Of a DNA stretch of 64,000 bases, positions 24,201 through 34,400 are shown in pieces; the stretch's first letter is position 1; each line of letters starts with the position of its first letter. The notes beneath the pieces were generated by a model, which saw only the letters and a program-made list of their open reading frames with translations, ran no database searches and was not told the DNA's origin. Origin of the DNA: Glandiceps talaboti (lineage: Eukaryota > Hemichordata > Enteropneusta > Spengelidae); contig NC_135550.1 in assembly GCF_964340395.1 (NCBI RefSeq), forward strand, positions 26,689,176 to 26,753,175. The letters run 5' to 3'. The position numbers and the translations under genes were made by a program.

Positions 24201-27200
24201 AATATAGATTTTTTTGATATTCATTAAAAAAAATGTCAGATTAAGATAATTCCAGCAGAAACACTTTAACAAGTAATATACACGTAGTAATTAATGAACT
24301 TACTGTCCACAACCCATGTGATGAAATTCATCCATTCCAAGTCCTAATACTAAAACACAGTAACTCTGTGCAAGCCTTTTCTGAGCTGCTTCTAACTTCT
24401 GTGATAATTCAGCTAAGTATTGCTTCTCTGCTCTGCTTGGTTCACTGCAATACAAAGTTTACAAAGATAATAAAGAAATACAAATAGACTTGGAGTTCAT
24501 CATTTACTAGCTGCAATTTGAATTACAACAAATGGATAAGGGACGATTGCACAATATCGCACAAGCTCAACAAACGAACCTCCTTCATATAGGTCAAAAC
24601 CCCATCTCCCTCCCCCTAATCAAATGTTCACACGTGCAACATCAAACGTGTACATATGACATAAACTATGATGAAAACTGTAGCGGTCATACCACTACGA
24701 TCGATGTAATGTAAAAATATGACTGTAAACACATTAAAATAGTACAAGAAATCCAGCACCATAACTCACATTAGAAGTAAATTTTTATCAACTTATATCT
24801 CAGTAGTAAATTTAAAAGTTGTTATCATTGAAGGAATGAAAGTTTTTCCGTCAAAATTTGGTTAGAAGTGTGAAAATGAAGTTCAACAATCGCATTGATG
24901 CCTGACCCCTAGTCTAGTCTATGGAATTAACTTTTTGAGCTTGTGTGACATTGTGCAATCATCGCTAAAGTTACCAAACTGTGTATTGTGCTTCTCGGAA
25001 GATTTAGTAATTAACACTACAGCTACAGGCTATTCTCATTTTAATGGTAAACACTGCTATCCTAGCAGGTACCAAGTTATCTGACTGGGATATATGTTCA
25101 GTCCAGAAATGAGATCACTATAAACACAATACATATATTCAATGATACACACACCCAAATGTACATGTAATTTGTTGATGTAACAGAAATAACTCTTTTC
25201 GCTTCATCTGCTTACACTAATGTAAAGATTTTTGTCTTTTTCAGAGATGATACAAAAGAAAGGTCTTAGAAAACTTACGTAGTCAGGGTTTTGGGTTTCT
25301 TTTCTTGAGCTAATTTTTCAAAGAAGCCATCAAAATAATTCAATAATGCTATGAGGAAATCATCAAATTTGGGAGTGCTGTAATTTAAAAAGAGAGAATG
25401 ACATAGTTATTAATAGTGTTGTATTGTATACAGTATACTAGAATCTTATGTTTTGTGTCAATTTTGGTTTTACACATGAAAACTAGAATATGATTGTGAA
25501 ACAGAAAAGTTTTGAGAACTTGTTTTATCAATCATTGTCAAAATTTTCCAAATGACACCCACTCACTCAACATCAATCAACCTCCAAAATGTTTTCATGC
25601 ATTATCTCAACTATGCAAGCTTGTGGCTTACCTAACTAGATCTTCAAAACCTTCAGCTGGGTTGTGTACTTCTGCCAGTGATGCTAGGGACACCTCTACA
25701 AATGTCAAACAGAAAAAACCCATGCATATCAATACTGAATCTTCTTTGAAATTAGGGGTACAATCTTAGCAAAGTATACTAATTTCATAACAGCTAAAGT
25801 CAGTGTACAAAACATACACGCACAATACATACTGAAACTTAATTGAAAGTAAACCTGAGCTGACTCTAAGTGTGGTTGAATATGCAACAAAGAGGTTTAG
25901 AAACTGGGAGTGCACAGGAAGCAAAATATCCATAATTCTTATAAATCCTGATTTGTACTTCTATTAGCTCCTTGAATTCACCCAGTCTACAGGGTTTTGT
26001 GAAAACATTGTTGACATTTTTGAAACATACAACTGCCTCTGATGAGTTTCTGAATACCTATTTTCATTGGTTCTGATATCAGTAATTTTAGGTTAGATCA
26101 GTGTTCTCCATTGAAATTATCATTAAGAATTATTATTAAACAAAGGAACTTTGTTTTGTTAACTGCATTCGATATTTGAAATATTTGGTACACCCACAAC
26201 TCCACACAGACTGAGAGAGGAACATGTTCGACATTTCTACTAGATATGGTTACTTGTGAAACAAAACTATAATGTAATTGGCTCATTGTCATTCATTCAA
26301 CCGATGTAATTGTCTAGCAGATGCATAATCTGAAAACAACACGGCCTCTTTACAATGATCTTCACAAGGATGTACTAAATTAGTGACACAAGACTGAACA
26401 GGCAACCTACCTTTGACATCATCCAAAGTTACTGTAGTATGTTCACCATAAGCCTTAATATTTGGTCTAGGGGATCGTCCTCCATACCTTCCTTGTTGCA
26501 TTCTTCCCCCTGCCTGGTTACGTATACCATACTTATTGACAGGTGTAGCTCTAAATAGAACAATACAAAAAAGGTTTTTCAAACTAATTTTTAAAATCCC
26601 CTAGGTTAAACCTGATTTGTCTTTTCATTCAAGACCAGACAGTGAGCACTATTGCAATACAAATCTATTCATACAAGTCAGATGCAACATATGAACTCAC
26701 CTGTCACCTTTCCTCCCATCACCAAAAGAAATATTTTTATTCCTTTTTCTTTTATCTTTGCTATCAACTCCAGTGCTGAAGCTGGCTGCATTTGCACTTT
26801 TACTACAACAACAAATGAAACGAGATAAAATACACGATGCAACAGATTTATAATGAGTTAAGAAATAGTAACATTGTGATGACTTCACTTTATCATTAGA
26901 TGTGTTTTAGTGCCACCTGTGGAAGAGCTAGTAGCTCAAAACGTTGTGTTTAATAAGAAGTGTCAAGATTTGGTGGTGTCTCTCTTGCCTTTTTAGTAAA
27001 ATATAAATTAATAAAACAAATAAAGAGTAAAACTAAACACTATTAAAAAGATATAGAATCAAAGACTGTGATAATATTAAAATATGATGTGATAAAAATT
27101 GAAACGTCGGTGGAAATCAATTCCCTTACACTGATGAAATCGATTTTTAGTAATAATTCTCGTGCAAGTTGTTTTATATGCATTATTGTGGTAAGCTGAA

Positions 27201-28152
27201 GGGCCACACTGATTTACTGTCCCGTACTCGGGCAATTTGTGTCAAAAATAATGTTTCATTTCTTCGCTATATGTTTGACATGCAATACTCTAAATCTGTC
27301 TTGAGAAATCTGAAAACATCTCGTATGTCAGATGGGCTGACGGACAGTGTCAGACAGCTTTTATATGCGAAGGATCCACAGAGTTGTCAAATTCTTAGCA
27401 TGTTGTTGATGCCATTTTAACATTATTTTATTTTGTATGATTGTAATGTATTGTTTTCTTTTTTTTCTGGTTTCTCTTCTTGGGAAGGCTTAATAAATAA
27501 GTAATTAATAAAATTAACATGGTCGAGCTTGAATTAAGAGATGAGAAAAGAAAATATAAAAGAAAAAAAAATATCCTGGCCATCAAAAAGTAGTCGCTGA
27601 TTCCGCTGAGGCTCGAACTCAGGACCTTCTGCGTGTAAAGCAGACGTGATAACCGCTACACCACGAAACCGCGCTGAGATCAGTGGAGCTTTCATGAGTT
27701 ATGTATGGTGTTTCGGTTTTACCTTGAAGTAAATTCCAAAGAGTTTGTTTCTTCTTTCCATATCCACCTTCCTAACTGTGGCTGTGGCAACTGTATATAT
27801 GCAAGAGAGAGATAATACGTCAGTCTTATCATATTTTGATAGAAAACATTAATTATCCAACGTTCGGATCTATCGATCTTGCATTCACGATCTCTACATT
27901 GCACGCGATAAAATGGTCATGAGTCTCATGACATGTAAATAGCTCTGTAATTGTGACCATACGTATACGATATAAGTCTGAATGCGACACCATTTACGAT
28001 GCAATATTGACATTTGCATAAATGTTTATTTGCTGCTATTTTCAACTTCCGAACGGAGATACATTTAAAGACTAAAGTTATCTTTTGTATTTTTGAACGG
28101 ATGTGAAAAAAAATATACTCACTGGTTCAAAGCTTCCGTCTGTACTCGTCAT
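14964..28152 (-). CDS. PPP1R36: PPP1R36-like protein phosphatase 1 regulatory subunit, 16 exons
   Basis: Exons: 28123-28152, 27723-27790, 26701-26802, 26411-26550, 25632-25695, 25279-25377, 24304-24444, 23971-24013, 23565-23647, 23160-23288, 22445-22474, 21777-21866, 21515-21601, 20981-21085, 18447-18490, 14964-15058. All 15 junctions keep phase and sum to 1350 nt (449 residues; human PPP1R36 is 422). Features in order: a GRWIWKEETNSLEF box; basic RKRNKNISF, which fits the PP1-docking RVxF consensus (K-x-I-x-F); a helical region with FDDFLIALLNYFDGFFEKL; the distinctive YCVLVLGLGMDEFHHMGCG and STYKDRDTYE; then YVVWVVFRRKEFELVNKEIGR. The tail is acidic and low complexity (seven Asp in a row, DEDEDMDE end). 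Identification rests on my memory of the family and is moderate; the exon structure is firmer. It shares a head-to-head promoter with the plus-strand gene at 28442. PP1 regulation is inferred from the family. Confidence 0.7.
15250..15284. repeat. (TAC)n microsatellite
   Basis: Eleven to twelve uninterrupted TAC/ACT triplets, in the last intron of the PPP1R36-like gene. Confidence 0.9.
15770..15916 (-). mobile_element. SINE (outer copy), 3' half, minus orientation
   Basis: Inverted match to the 3' half of the complete SINE at 16236-16601: agcactttcccaccctgtgctcaaag, then the block around ggggaacatacaatccattgcagcc, then ataggattaaag. The sequence stops abruptly at 15916. Its continuation is at 16661-16858, on the other side of a MITE. 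Confidence 0.75.
15917..16660. mobile_element. MITE with long TIRs, split by a SINE
   Basis: The terminal repeats are CTAGTCTAGTTCCTGAT and its inverse. Inverted similarity continues inward for about 75 bp (left 15917-15990; right 16208-16235 and 16602-16660). The flanks GATTAAAG (15909-15916) and GATGAAAG (16660-16667) look like a 7-8 bp target duplication with one change, the size expected for hAT-type elements. Without the inserted SINE the element is about 380 bp. Its interior (about 16003-16055) resembles 58.21-58.26 kb. Confidence 0.7.
16236..16601 (+). mobile_element. Complete tRNA-derived SINE (inner copy)
   Basis: It begins with a tRNA-like head: A-box-like TGGCTAGCGTGACC and B-box GGTTCGAGCCC. 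A body with 'ccttgggcaagat' and 'aattgtaaagcgctttgagc' follows, and it ends in a TTA-repeat tail. It is flanked by an exact 8-bp target duplication, ATAATGTG, at 16228-16235 and 16602-16609. It sits inside the right arm of the MITE and is therefore the youngest layer here. Confidence 0.85.
16661..16858 (-). mobile_element. SINE (outer copy), 5' half, minus orientation
   Basis: Inverted match to the 5' half of the same SINE family. Read on the minus strand it gives the tRNA-like head (tggatagagtggttggtgtgg, then ggttcaagcc), 'ccttgggcaagattcgaacc' and 'cccagctgtataattgggg', and it stops at the MITE end. Together with 15770-15916 it forms one interrupted SINE. Confidence 0.75.
17105..17260. repeat. 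Probable dispersed repeat, unclassified
   Basis: The block runs from 'ttggttccggttacccgtcc' through 'tttttccgtatttaag' to 'gatgcgcaaactgacatc'. It is more GC-rich and denser than the surrounding intron and has the look of a dispersed animal repeat. No second copy is visible in this window, so this is an impression only. Confidence 0.25.
17995..18185 (+). repeat. Dispersed repeat family A, copy 1
   Basis: Shares ordered blocks with 48222-48385: 'gcccact', 'agcagagc', 'agaaaaagttg', 'attaattaagata', 'ctaatg.gatgac' and 'caggattgaaa', then 'ccctttaa'. Identity is patchy, so both copies are old. Type is unknown. Confidence 0.5.
18564..18648. mobile_element. Small hairpin MITE with 9-bp target duplication
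   Basis: An 85-bp element whose arms are inverted copies: TAGACTGTAAGATACGC on the left and GCGTACCTTACAGACTT on the right. The inner arms are TGTCCTCAC and GTGAGGACA. The exact 9-mer TGGATCAGA flanks it at 18555-18563 and 18649-18657. A 9-bp duplication is typical of Mutator-like elements. It lies in the intron upstream of exon 15 of the PPP1R36-like gene. Confidence 0.75.
20045..20075. repeat. Poly-C followed by (CCA)n
   Basis: About 13 C followed by six CCA triplets. It is intronic. Confidence 0.85.
20296..20321. repeat. (AAAC)n microsatellite
   Basis: Six copies of the tetranucleotide, intronic. Confidence 0.85.
22793..23085 (-). mobile_element. tRNA-derived SINE, second family
   Basis: On the minus strand it starts with a tRNA-like head (gtggttgagctgttagc as A box; GGGTTCGAACCC as B box), has a body of about 200 bp and ends in an AATAAAG/TTATTATTA tail. 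The body differs from the 16.2-kb SINE, so it is another family. It lies between exons 11 and 10 of the PPP1R36-like gene. Confidence 0.7.
24541..24970. mobile_element. MITE with about 30-bp inverted ends
   Basis: The left arm, CGATTGCACAATATCGCACA followed by AGCTCAA, is matched inverted at 24936-24965 (TTGAGCTTGTGTGACATTGTGC followed by AATCATCG, written on the plus strand). The element is about 430 bp and non-coding. The exact ends and target duplication are unclear. It is intronic in the PPP1R36-like gene. Confidence 0.6.
26917..26946 (+). other. Relic hammerhead-ribozyme-like motif
   Basis: CTGTGGA, then the perfect hairpin GAGCT-AGT-AGCTC (26925-26937), then AAAACGTTG. The expected core is CUGANGA, stem II, GAAAC. 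Stem II is intact, while CTGATGA and GAAAC each carry changes, so this is probably inactive. Such motifs are known at the ends of Penelope-like retroelements. It lies in intron 2 of the PPP1R36-like gene. Confidence 0.45.
27100..27480 (+). mobile_element. Possible retroelement-derived open frame fragment
   Basis: An 83-residue frame (27169-27420) has coding-like composition (LLSRTRAICVKN, YMFDMQYSKSVLRNLKTSRM, DGLTDSVRQLL, ILSMLLMPF). It sits inside an intron of a minus-strand gene, in the opposite orientation, and is followed by T-rich DNA. The pattern suggests the C-terminal end of a non-LTR or Penelope-type element that inserted here, possibly linked to the hammerhead-like motif 150 bp upstream. 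I do not recognise the family. Confidence 0.3.
27598..27670 (-). tRNA. tRNA-Val, anticodon UAC
   Basis: The 73-nt minus-strand cloverleaf matches animal tRNA-Val closely. Acceptor arms GGTTTCG and CGGAATC pair throughout (five Watson-Crick, two G-U). A box is TGGTGTAGCGGTTA, B box GGTTCGAG-type (GAGTTCGAGCCTC arm), and the anticodon loop is CTTTACA within stems CTG/CAG-type, giving anticodon TAC. The variable loop is AGGTC and the discriminator base is A. CCA is not encoded, as expected in eukaryotes. It lies in intron 1 of the PPP1R36-like gene on the same strand and would be transcribed by Pol III from its internal promoter. Confidence 0.93.
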
Positions 28153-28441
28153 AATTCTGTTTTTATGTTATTGTGCCCTCGTTTAGAATCACCAGTCTTT
28201 TGACGATGCGAACAGTAACTATCGCAATGTTTTCGATCGAATCACAAGGAGTCCGCCATCTTTGTTTGGATGTGACGTCACTTGGATACAACTCGGACCA
28301 CTTCGGCTACTTCCTGTGTAAACTTCGGCGAGACTCGACTTCGGCCATTTGGTAGTCTTCCTCCTGGCGGGAATGATGGTGTGAAAAGGTCATCGATTCT
28401 AACAAAATATAACAAAGCCTATTAATCTATCCTATTTCAAG
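28153..28441. promoter_or_regulatory. Compact bidirectional promoter
   Basis: 289 bp separate the ATGs of the PPP1R36-like gene (-) and the unknown gene (+). The region is GC-richer than its surroundings. It holds a perfect CRE palindrome TGACGTCA (28273-28280), a YY1-type CCGCCATCTTTG (28253-28264) and an ETS-type ACTTCCTG (28309-28316). There is no obvious TATA box. These elements are typical of head-to-head housekeeping or ciliary/testis promoters. The factor sites are inferred from motif shape. Confidence 0.7.
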
Positions 28442-31400
28442 ATGGAAACGGAGAGGTCCCGAGGCGGAGTCAGCACAGGTAATACATCCGAACTCTGAAT
28501 GCACAAACTGTCCAAACCATAACTAATGCACGTACGACAGTGATGACGTAATCAACCTAAATTTCACATGTGATATTAGATTTGCTGTACTGTTATTGAA
28601 TGTGTTATGCATTTGAGAATAAAACTACAAATATGAACTTTTTATATTGTTAGAATGGCTGCAAAATACCGTAGTGTACTGAATTATACTGGTTACAAGT
28701 CAAGTTACATATTAATGAACTCATTTGCATTTAGATAGAAGTAGGTGTTGTATATCTTCCCGGCAAAGGGCCTTTATGATTACATTTACCGAACTCTAGT
28801 CAACATTTACACATGAATGACTAACCAAAGGGGACACTGAGTATGTAATTGATTGATTGACTGATTGATCAATCAATCAATCTATTTAGTGATTAATTTT
28901 TGTGGTGAAATAAAACTTATTTTTCGTGTGATATTGATCAATTGACATTAATTTTTGTGGTGATACAAGACTTTCTTTTTCTTTTCCTGGCTAGTTTTCT
29001 CTGTTCCAGCTGTATATAATTCACTCTTCATTGACTATTAAAATCACAAACAAGTTACTTGTCTGTGACTGAATAAAGACATCTTCTCCAGTCTTCTCCT
29101 CGTATCTAAATTAACCCCCACGTCCCCGATCTTATAATTACCAAGAGACTTCTGATACAATACGACACCTGACCAAACATCGCTATCGAGGATGGAACAT
29201 CCGAGGTCTAGCAAATGTCATCTCTGCAGTTCAGGGATATAAATAACTGCCAATCAGAGAACTGCATTGATGACAAACACAAACAGAGGATAATAGCTAT
29301 TTTTTTAATGCATATTCAGCTTAAGGAGGGGCCTTTAAAAATACCCACCAATGCCTTAACTGAAATGTGTGAATGACGTCTACACACTGATCAAACTCAC
29401 AATTACCATGAAGACATAGTAGTTAGTAGTATGTATTATAGAGGTCATGGGCTATTGAATATATTAACTTATAATATACCTAGTGATAATGCTGTGCCAT
29501 GATTCGCTAGAATCAGTCACGTGATAGGAAAATAGAATGAAGTTCCATCAACTTTTACATGGTCACGTGACCACCGCGTGTTCACAGCAGGTCAAAATGG
29601 CAGCTTCTGAGGATGTCGTCTGCCACCGCGAGTTCACAGCATGAGGTATATTATAAAATTTAAAACACATATTTCCTGGCCTATATTCGGGCTATAGCAC
29701 CCGTTCATTACCCCCTCGTGACTGTGAGTTACCAGAATAACATGCTATTTCCCTCGGCCTTTGGCCTCAGGGAAAAAGCATGTGATTCTGGTAACTCACA
29801 GTCCCTCGGGTGTAATAAATGGGTGCTATAGCCTCATGGCCAGGCAATATGTGTTCAGTATATATATATATGCATACATGGTCCAACCCACGGCCATACG
29901 TCAACTCAATGGAATGTCAAGCCTGAAAATTACATTAGCTAGACGTTCAGGCAAGCCCTCACTGTGAACTTCGTTCACTTATATCGGAAGAAAGCCGGAA
30001 CATCTAGCAGCAAGACTAACGAACAGTTTGCTGTATCTCTTATCTTTTGGGAGATTATCACACCAAATAGACACTCAACCATGCACAGATCAGTACAGAT
30101 ATACTAATAACCAACATAACTGTATAGCATCCAGGAAATAAACTAAGTCTATTTTTTTCCCAGGCTCCATTTCAGATGACCTAACCAAACTCTACAAAGG
30201 TTGTCAAAAACCATTGGAGAAAGCAGATTTACAAGACAAGCTGACAAAGTCATTTCAACTGATGCAAAAAATGTTGGCTGGTAAGTTTGTAAGCTGTGAG
30301 AATGCCAAGCATTGGAAATTTGATTGAATCATTGATTTTAATGTATCGTTTAGTTATAGTAACATACAGCATGTTTTTTTTGAGCTTGAAAGTAGTAGAA
30401 TCTTTGCCATTTTCTGATTTATTACAGCTCCAATCAATATTCATACTACTTTTGGTTAATTTTATATTATTACAACTCCAATATTCATACTACTTTTGGT
30501 TAATTTCATATTTTGATAGTTATGGAGAGGTTGGAAGCATGGAATAAAGATTTAGGTGAGTGGTCCAAAAAGTATTTTTTTTAAGGCAGAAATTGTGGTG
30601 AGTATAGTTTGCAACCCACTTCAAGTGCACCATCATATGTAGGTTACCATGCAAGGTTTTAGACGTCTTCATGACTAAAAAGATATTGAGTGTTAGATTA
30701 TGTATGCATAACATGACATACACACATTATTTTGCCACTTTTTTAGTGTCATTCAGATAATATGTTAACAATGAATATCAACTGTTTTTCAGAGGAAAAG
30801 ATTTTAACCTGTCTCAGTTGTCATGGACATCAAAGTCATAAAACTAAAAGGTTACGGACCCGTGGTCACTTCGAACCATTAGATTTGAGTCTAGACTCAA
30901 TCACTGAAGGCCAGTCTTTAGACGATACCATGGGTGAGATTAGTTCCAGCCCTGGCACAGCTTTGGCACATATCATTGATGTCAATGACAGTGATGTAGT
31001 CAAGTCTAGGGATAGAAAATATGTATCTCATATAGATAGTGAAGTCGGCAGTGAGATGCCAACTATGGAAGAAGAAAATGGAAATTCGGACACTGAGATA
31101 CTAAACAGAGAAGAAGAAAATGGAGATTTGGACAGTGAGATGCCAACCACAGAAGAAAATGGAGATTTGGAGAGCGAGATGCCAACCAGAGAAGAAGAAA
31201 ATGGAGATTCAGAGAGCGAGATTCCAACCAGAGAAGAAGAAAATGGAGATTCTGACAGTGAGATAGTAAATAGAGAAAAAGAAAACAGAGGTTCGGTCAG
31301 TGAAATACTAAAGAGAGAGACAGATAGAGATCAAGTCAAAAAGAACAAAAGTGATCCATTCTTTAGTTGTAAGAGGGAAGTAACCTCAAGTCTGCAGACA

Positions 31401-34400
31401 AGTGATGTCAGAAGTACCAGTGTAAGAAAGAAAGAAACTAGAAGAACACATACAAGAAATAAGTTTCTAAGGCTTCAGTTACCGAAATTAAACAACCTGG
31501 AACGGAAATATACTGTATCGGACGATACCAGTGGACAAAAAGCTACATCTGATTTATCAAGGAAGAATGAAAACATGGCAGATGATTTAGACCAAAAAAA
31601 CAAAGAGGAAATGAAACAAAGTGCAAGGATGAGTCGTAGGAGTAATACAAGGAAAACTAAAACTAGTAACAAGAGGAAGATAACTGACAGAAAAACACTT
31701 GGAAACAATAAAGGGAATCTGAATCATCACAAGATTGATACAATTAAAAAAGCAAAGGTAAGACTATGATGTAAGCATAGAAACCAAACTTGTAATTCAA
31801 TACAGTATATGATACTGGTACTTTCTATAGCCCATGATATTCAGTTATATACCATTTAGGAAAAAAAGAATTGTTTGTGGTCAGGACATTGTCTAAAATG
31901 GTGTGATGACACAATTTTTTTTTTTAATTTTCAACAAACCTGTCACTTAATCTACTATATGTATTTATGGCAGTTACTGTTCTTTTTTATTTAGTACTTT
32001 AGAGCAAGTGTGTATGTGGGACAAAGGGTTATTTTTGTGTTTCCCCTGGATCTGCAAACAGCATGGGCTGGACAAACATGAAAAAAAGACCAACGCATGG
32101 GTCTGTAAGTGACATGATCACTGACCAGAAACAATTCTTTTTTTCTTTTGGCCTTGGTATGGAATTCACATGCTTGTAGCCACACATATATAATAATGTA
32201 AAGTAGTTTTAATGACAACTTACCTACTTGCCAACTTAACATATGAGTAATGGGAAGCATTTTTTTGTAGCAAAAGAAGACTGTTGTAGATGATCTAGAT
32301 GAAGAGAGTATTTATCCGATTGACAGGCATGATAGATATCTGGTGAGTATTTTCAGTATACTTGAATCATAAAAACAGTAGAAACCAATTAATTGTTTTT
32401 ACTCCCTAATGTATCCAAGTTTGATTATAGCCTTAAAATTTCTTGTTTCAATTGTTCTTTTTCTTGTACACTCAGATAAAAGTAATAGATTGTTTTTTCA
32501 AAAAAATGTAAATGACATATTCAAAGAATGGATGCGTCTAGTAAACATCTACACAATGTATCATATTGTATGCCTTTGTTGGTGCAAAGACGCTATTTTG
32601 AAAAAGCATATTGATTTGTTCAAAAACATCTGAAACATTGTGTTACTGTTAAGATAATGGATTTAGATTCAGAACTCAGATTTGAGTATATTGAAATGCT
32701 TTTACTCAAAAACATATCAATATTTGGTTGTACTACACAGTCTGTGGATTGTTTTGACATCAAACATATCTTCAAAGGTTTCAACAAAATCAAGAAAGGT
32801 GTGCAATCCTACAATAGGTAAGTGCATACTAACATTGCTTTCTGGTCACAGACACTCTTGTCTGTCATTTTTCTTTTGGTCACTTTTTCAATGTAAAATG
32901 TTGCAATTTGAGATTACTAGTATTTTATTAGAGTCTATTTTTTTTCATCTGTTGTGCTTCTGTGTGCAACACATTTGTCATTGCCCCCTGGAATGTGCTA
33001 AATCTCAGTTTCTGAAAATGACATAACATGCACATGTTGGTATTTGGGCAACTGTTACTGACAAATCCTTTTTCCAGACTTAATTCAATTTATTACAAGG
33101 CTACATCTGATTGCTTTCAGCTTACATTCACAAATATGATATGACCTGCTTATGGTTGCCATCAAATTTTGTGGACACCTTATAAACATTTATTTTCTTT
33201 ATATATTTTCTAATGTGACAGCTTCTGCATGATTACAACATCACCAGAGGAGCATTCAGAGATTGTCAAGTTGGCAGAACTATCACACCTGAAAGCATGT
33301 CAAGTGCGTGGACATGTACAGTTACCAAATCAAATGTTACAGCTGCAACAGACAAATTAAGTTTTTATAAACTTTGACGATCACACGTAGAATTTTTACA
33401 ATCAGAGTTTACTATTACGTGTTTTGTTACGTGTGAGGAATTCTCACACTCTTAGTCAAGATTCAACAAATATTCAAATATTGTTGTATACAAGGATTTG
33501 TGGTTTCACTGCAGTTAAATTCATAAATGATAGCAAGGTAGATTAGAAGCTATCCATGGTTCAATTCTCTTTGTGATCTCTCTCTTCCCAACTAGTCAAA
33601 TGAATGTATGTAGCACAATATTCCGTGCTAAATTTTGAATTATCAGCAACTGTTACAGCTGTATTTAATCCAATTCCACACATGACGTACATTCAAACTT
33701 GAAGGTGGTGTTAGCTTACGATGTAAAAATAATTTGCATTAGGATCATGTTTTATTTGACTGAATTACCCAAGTACAAACACTTGTTGATGTGTGATGGG
33801 TTACTGCTGTTCACACTTTCATCAGCATGTGGTCAAGCATGATTTTTGACTAGATGCCATTATAGAGAGTGGAAACCATGGATAGCAAAGGTGAAAGAAA
33901 ATAGCAAAATAGTAGAATAATGATGGACTGATTCTACAAAAGATATAAGTAGAGGATAGCAATAGGGTTTATTGTTTACATTTTCAAAGACTCCATATTA
34001 TTACATATGTACCAGAGATTACTTGCATTGTTGCACGTGCATACTAGTGGTATTTGCACTGCAGTGCAATACTGAAAACATTATTGCCTACCTGTATGCA
34101 AATGCCTACCTGTATACAAATTATATACAAATGAGGACATGATTGTTCATTGTACACAAAGGCATACGATCGCACCGTATCATTGTTATTGAAATTGGCT
34201 GTTTCGGATAAACATATGCAATAATAGCAGAACTCCATTCCAAATGAGTTCCAGTGCAGGTACTCAGGGGTATTTGCATGAGTGCTTGCAGTGCTTTCTG
34301 CTGCATTTTTGCTCGCTTCGCGCATGAAATTATTGCCACAGAGAACACTGCAAGTACTCATGCAGATATCAATACCCCAAGTACACCACACTTGCATGTC

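Noticed and set aside
24532-24714. Short plus-strand frame near 24.5 kb
   Set aside because: It is explained by the MITE whose inverted end it covers.
31475-31708. 77-codon minus-strand Leu/Phe-rich frame
   Set aside because: Antisense shadow of the Lys/Arg-rich part of the unknown gene's exon 4.
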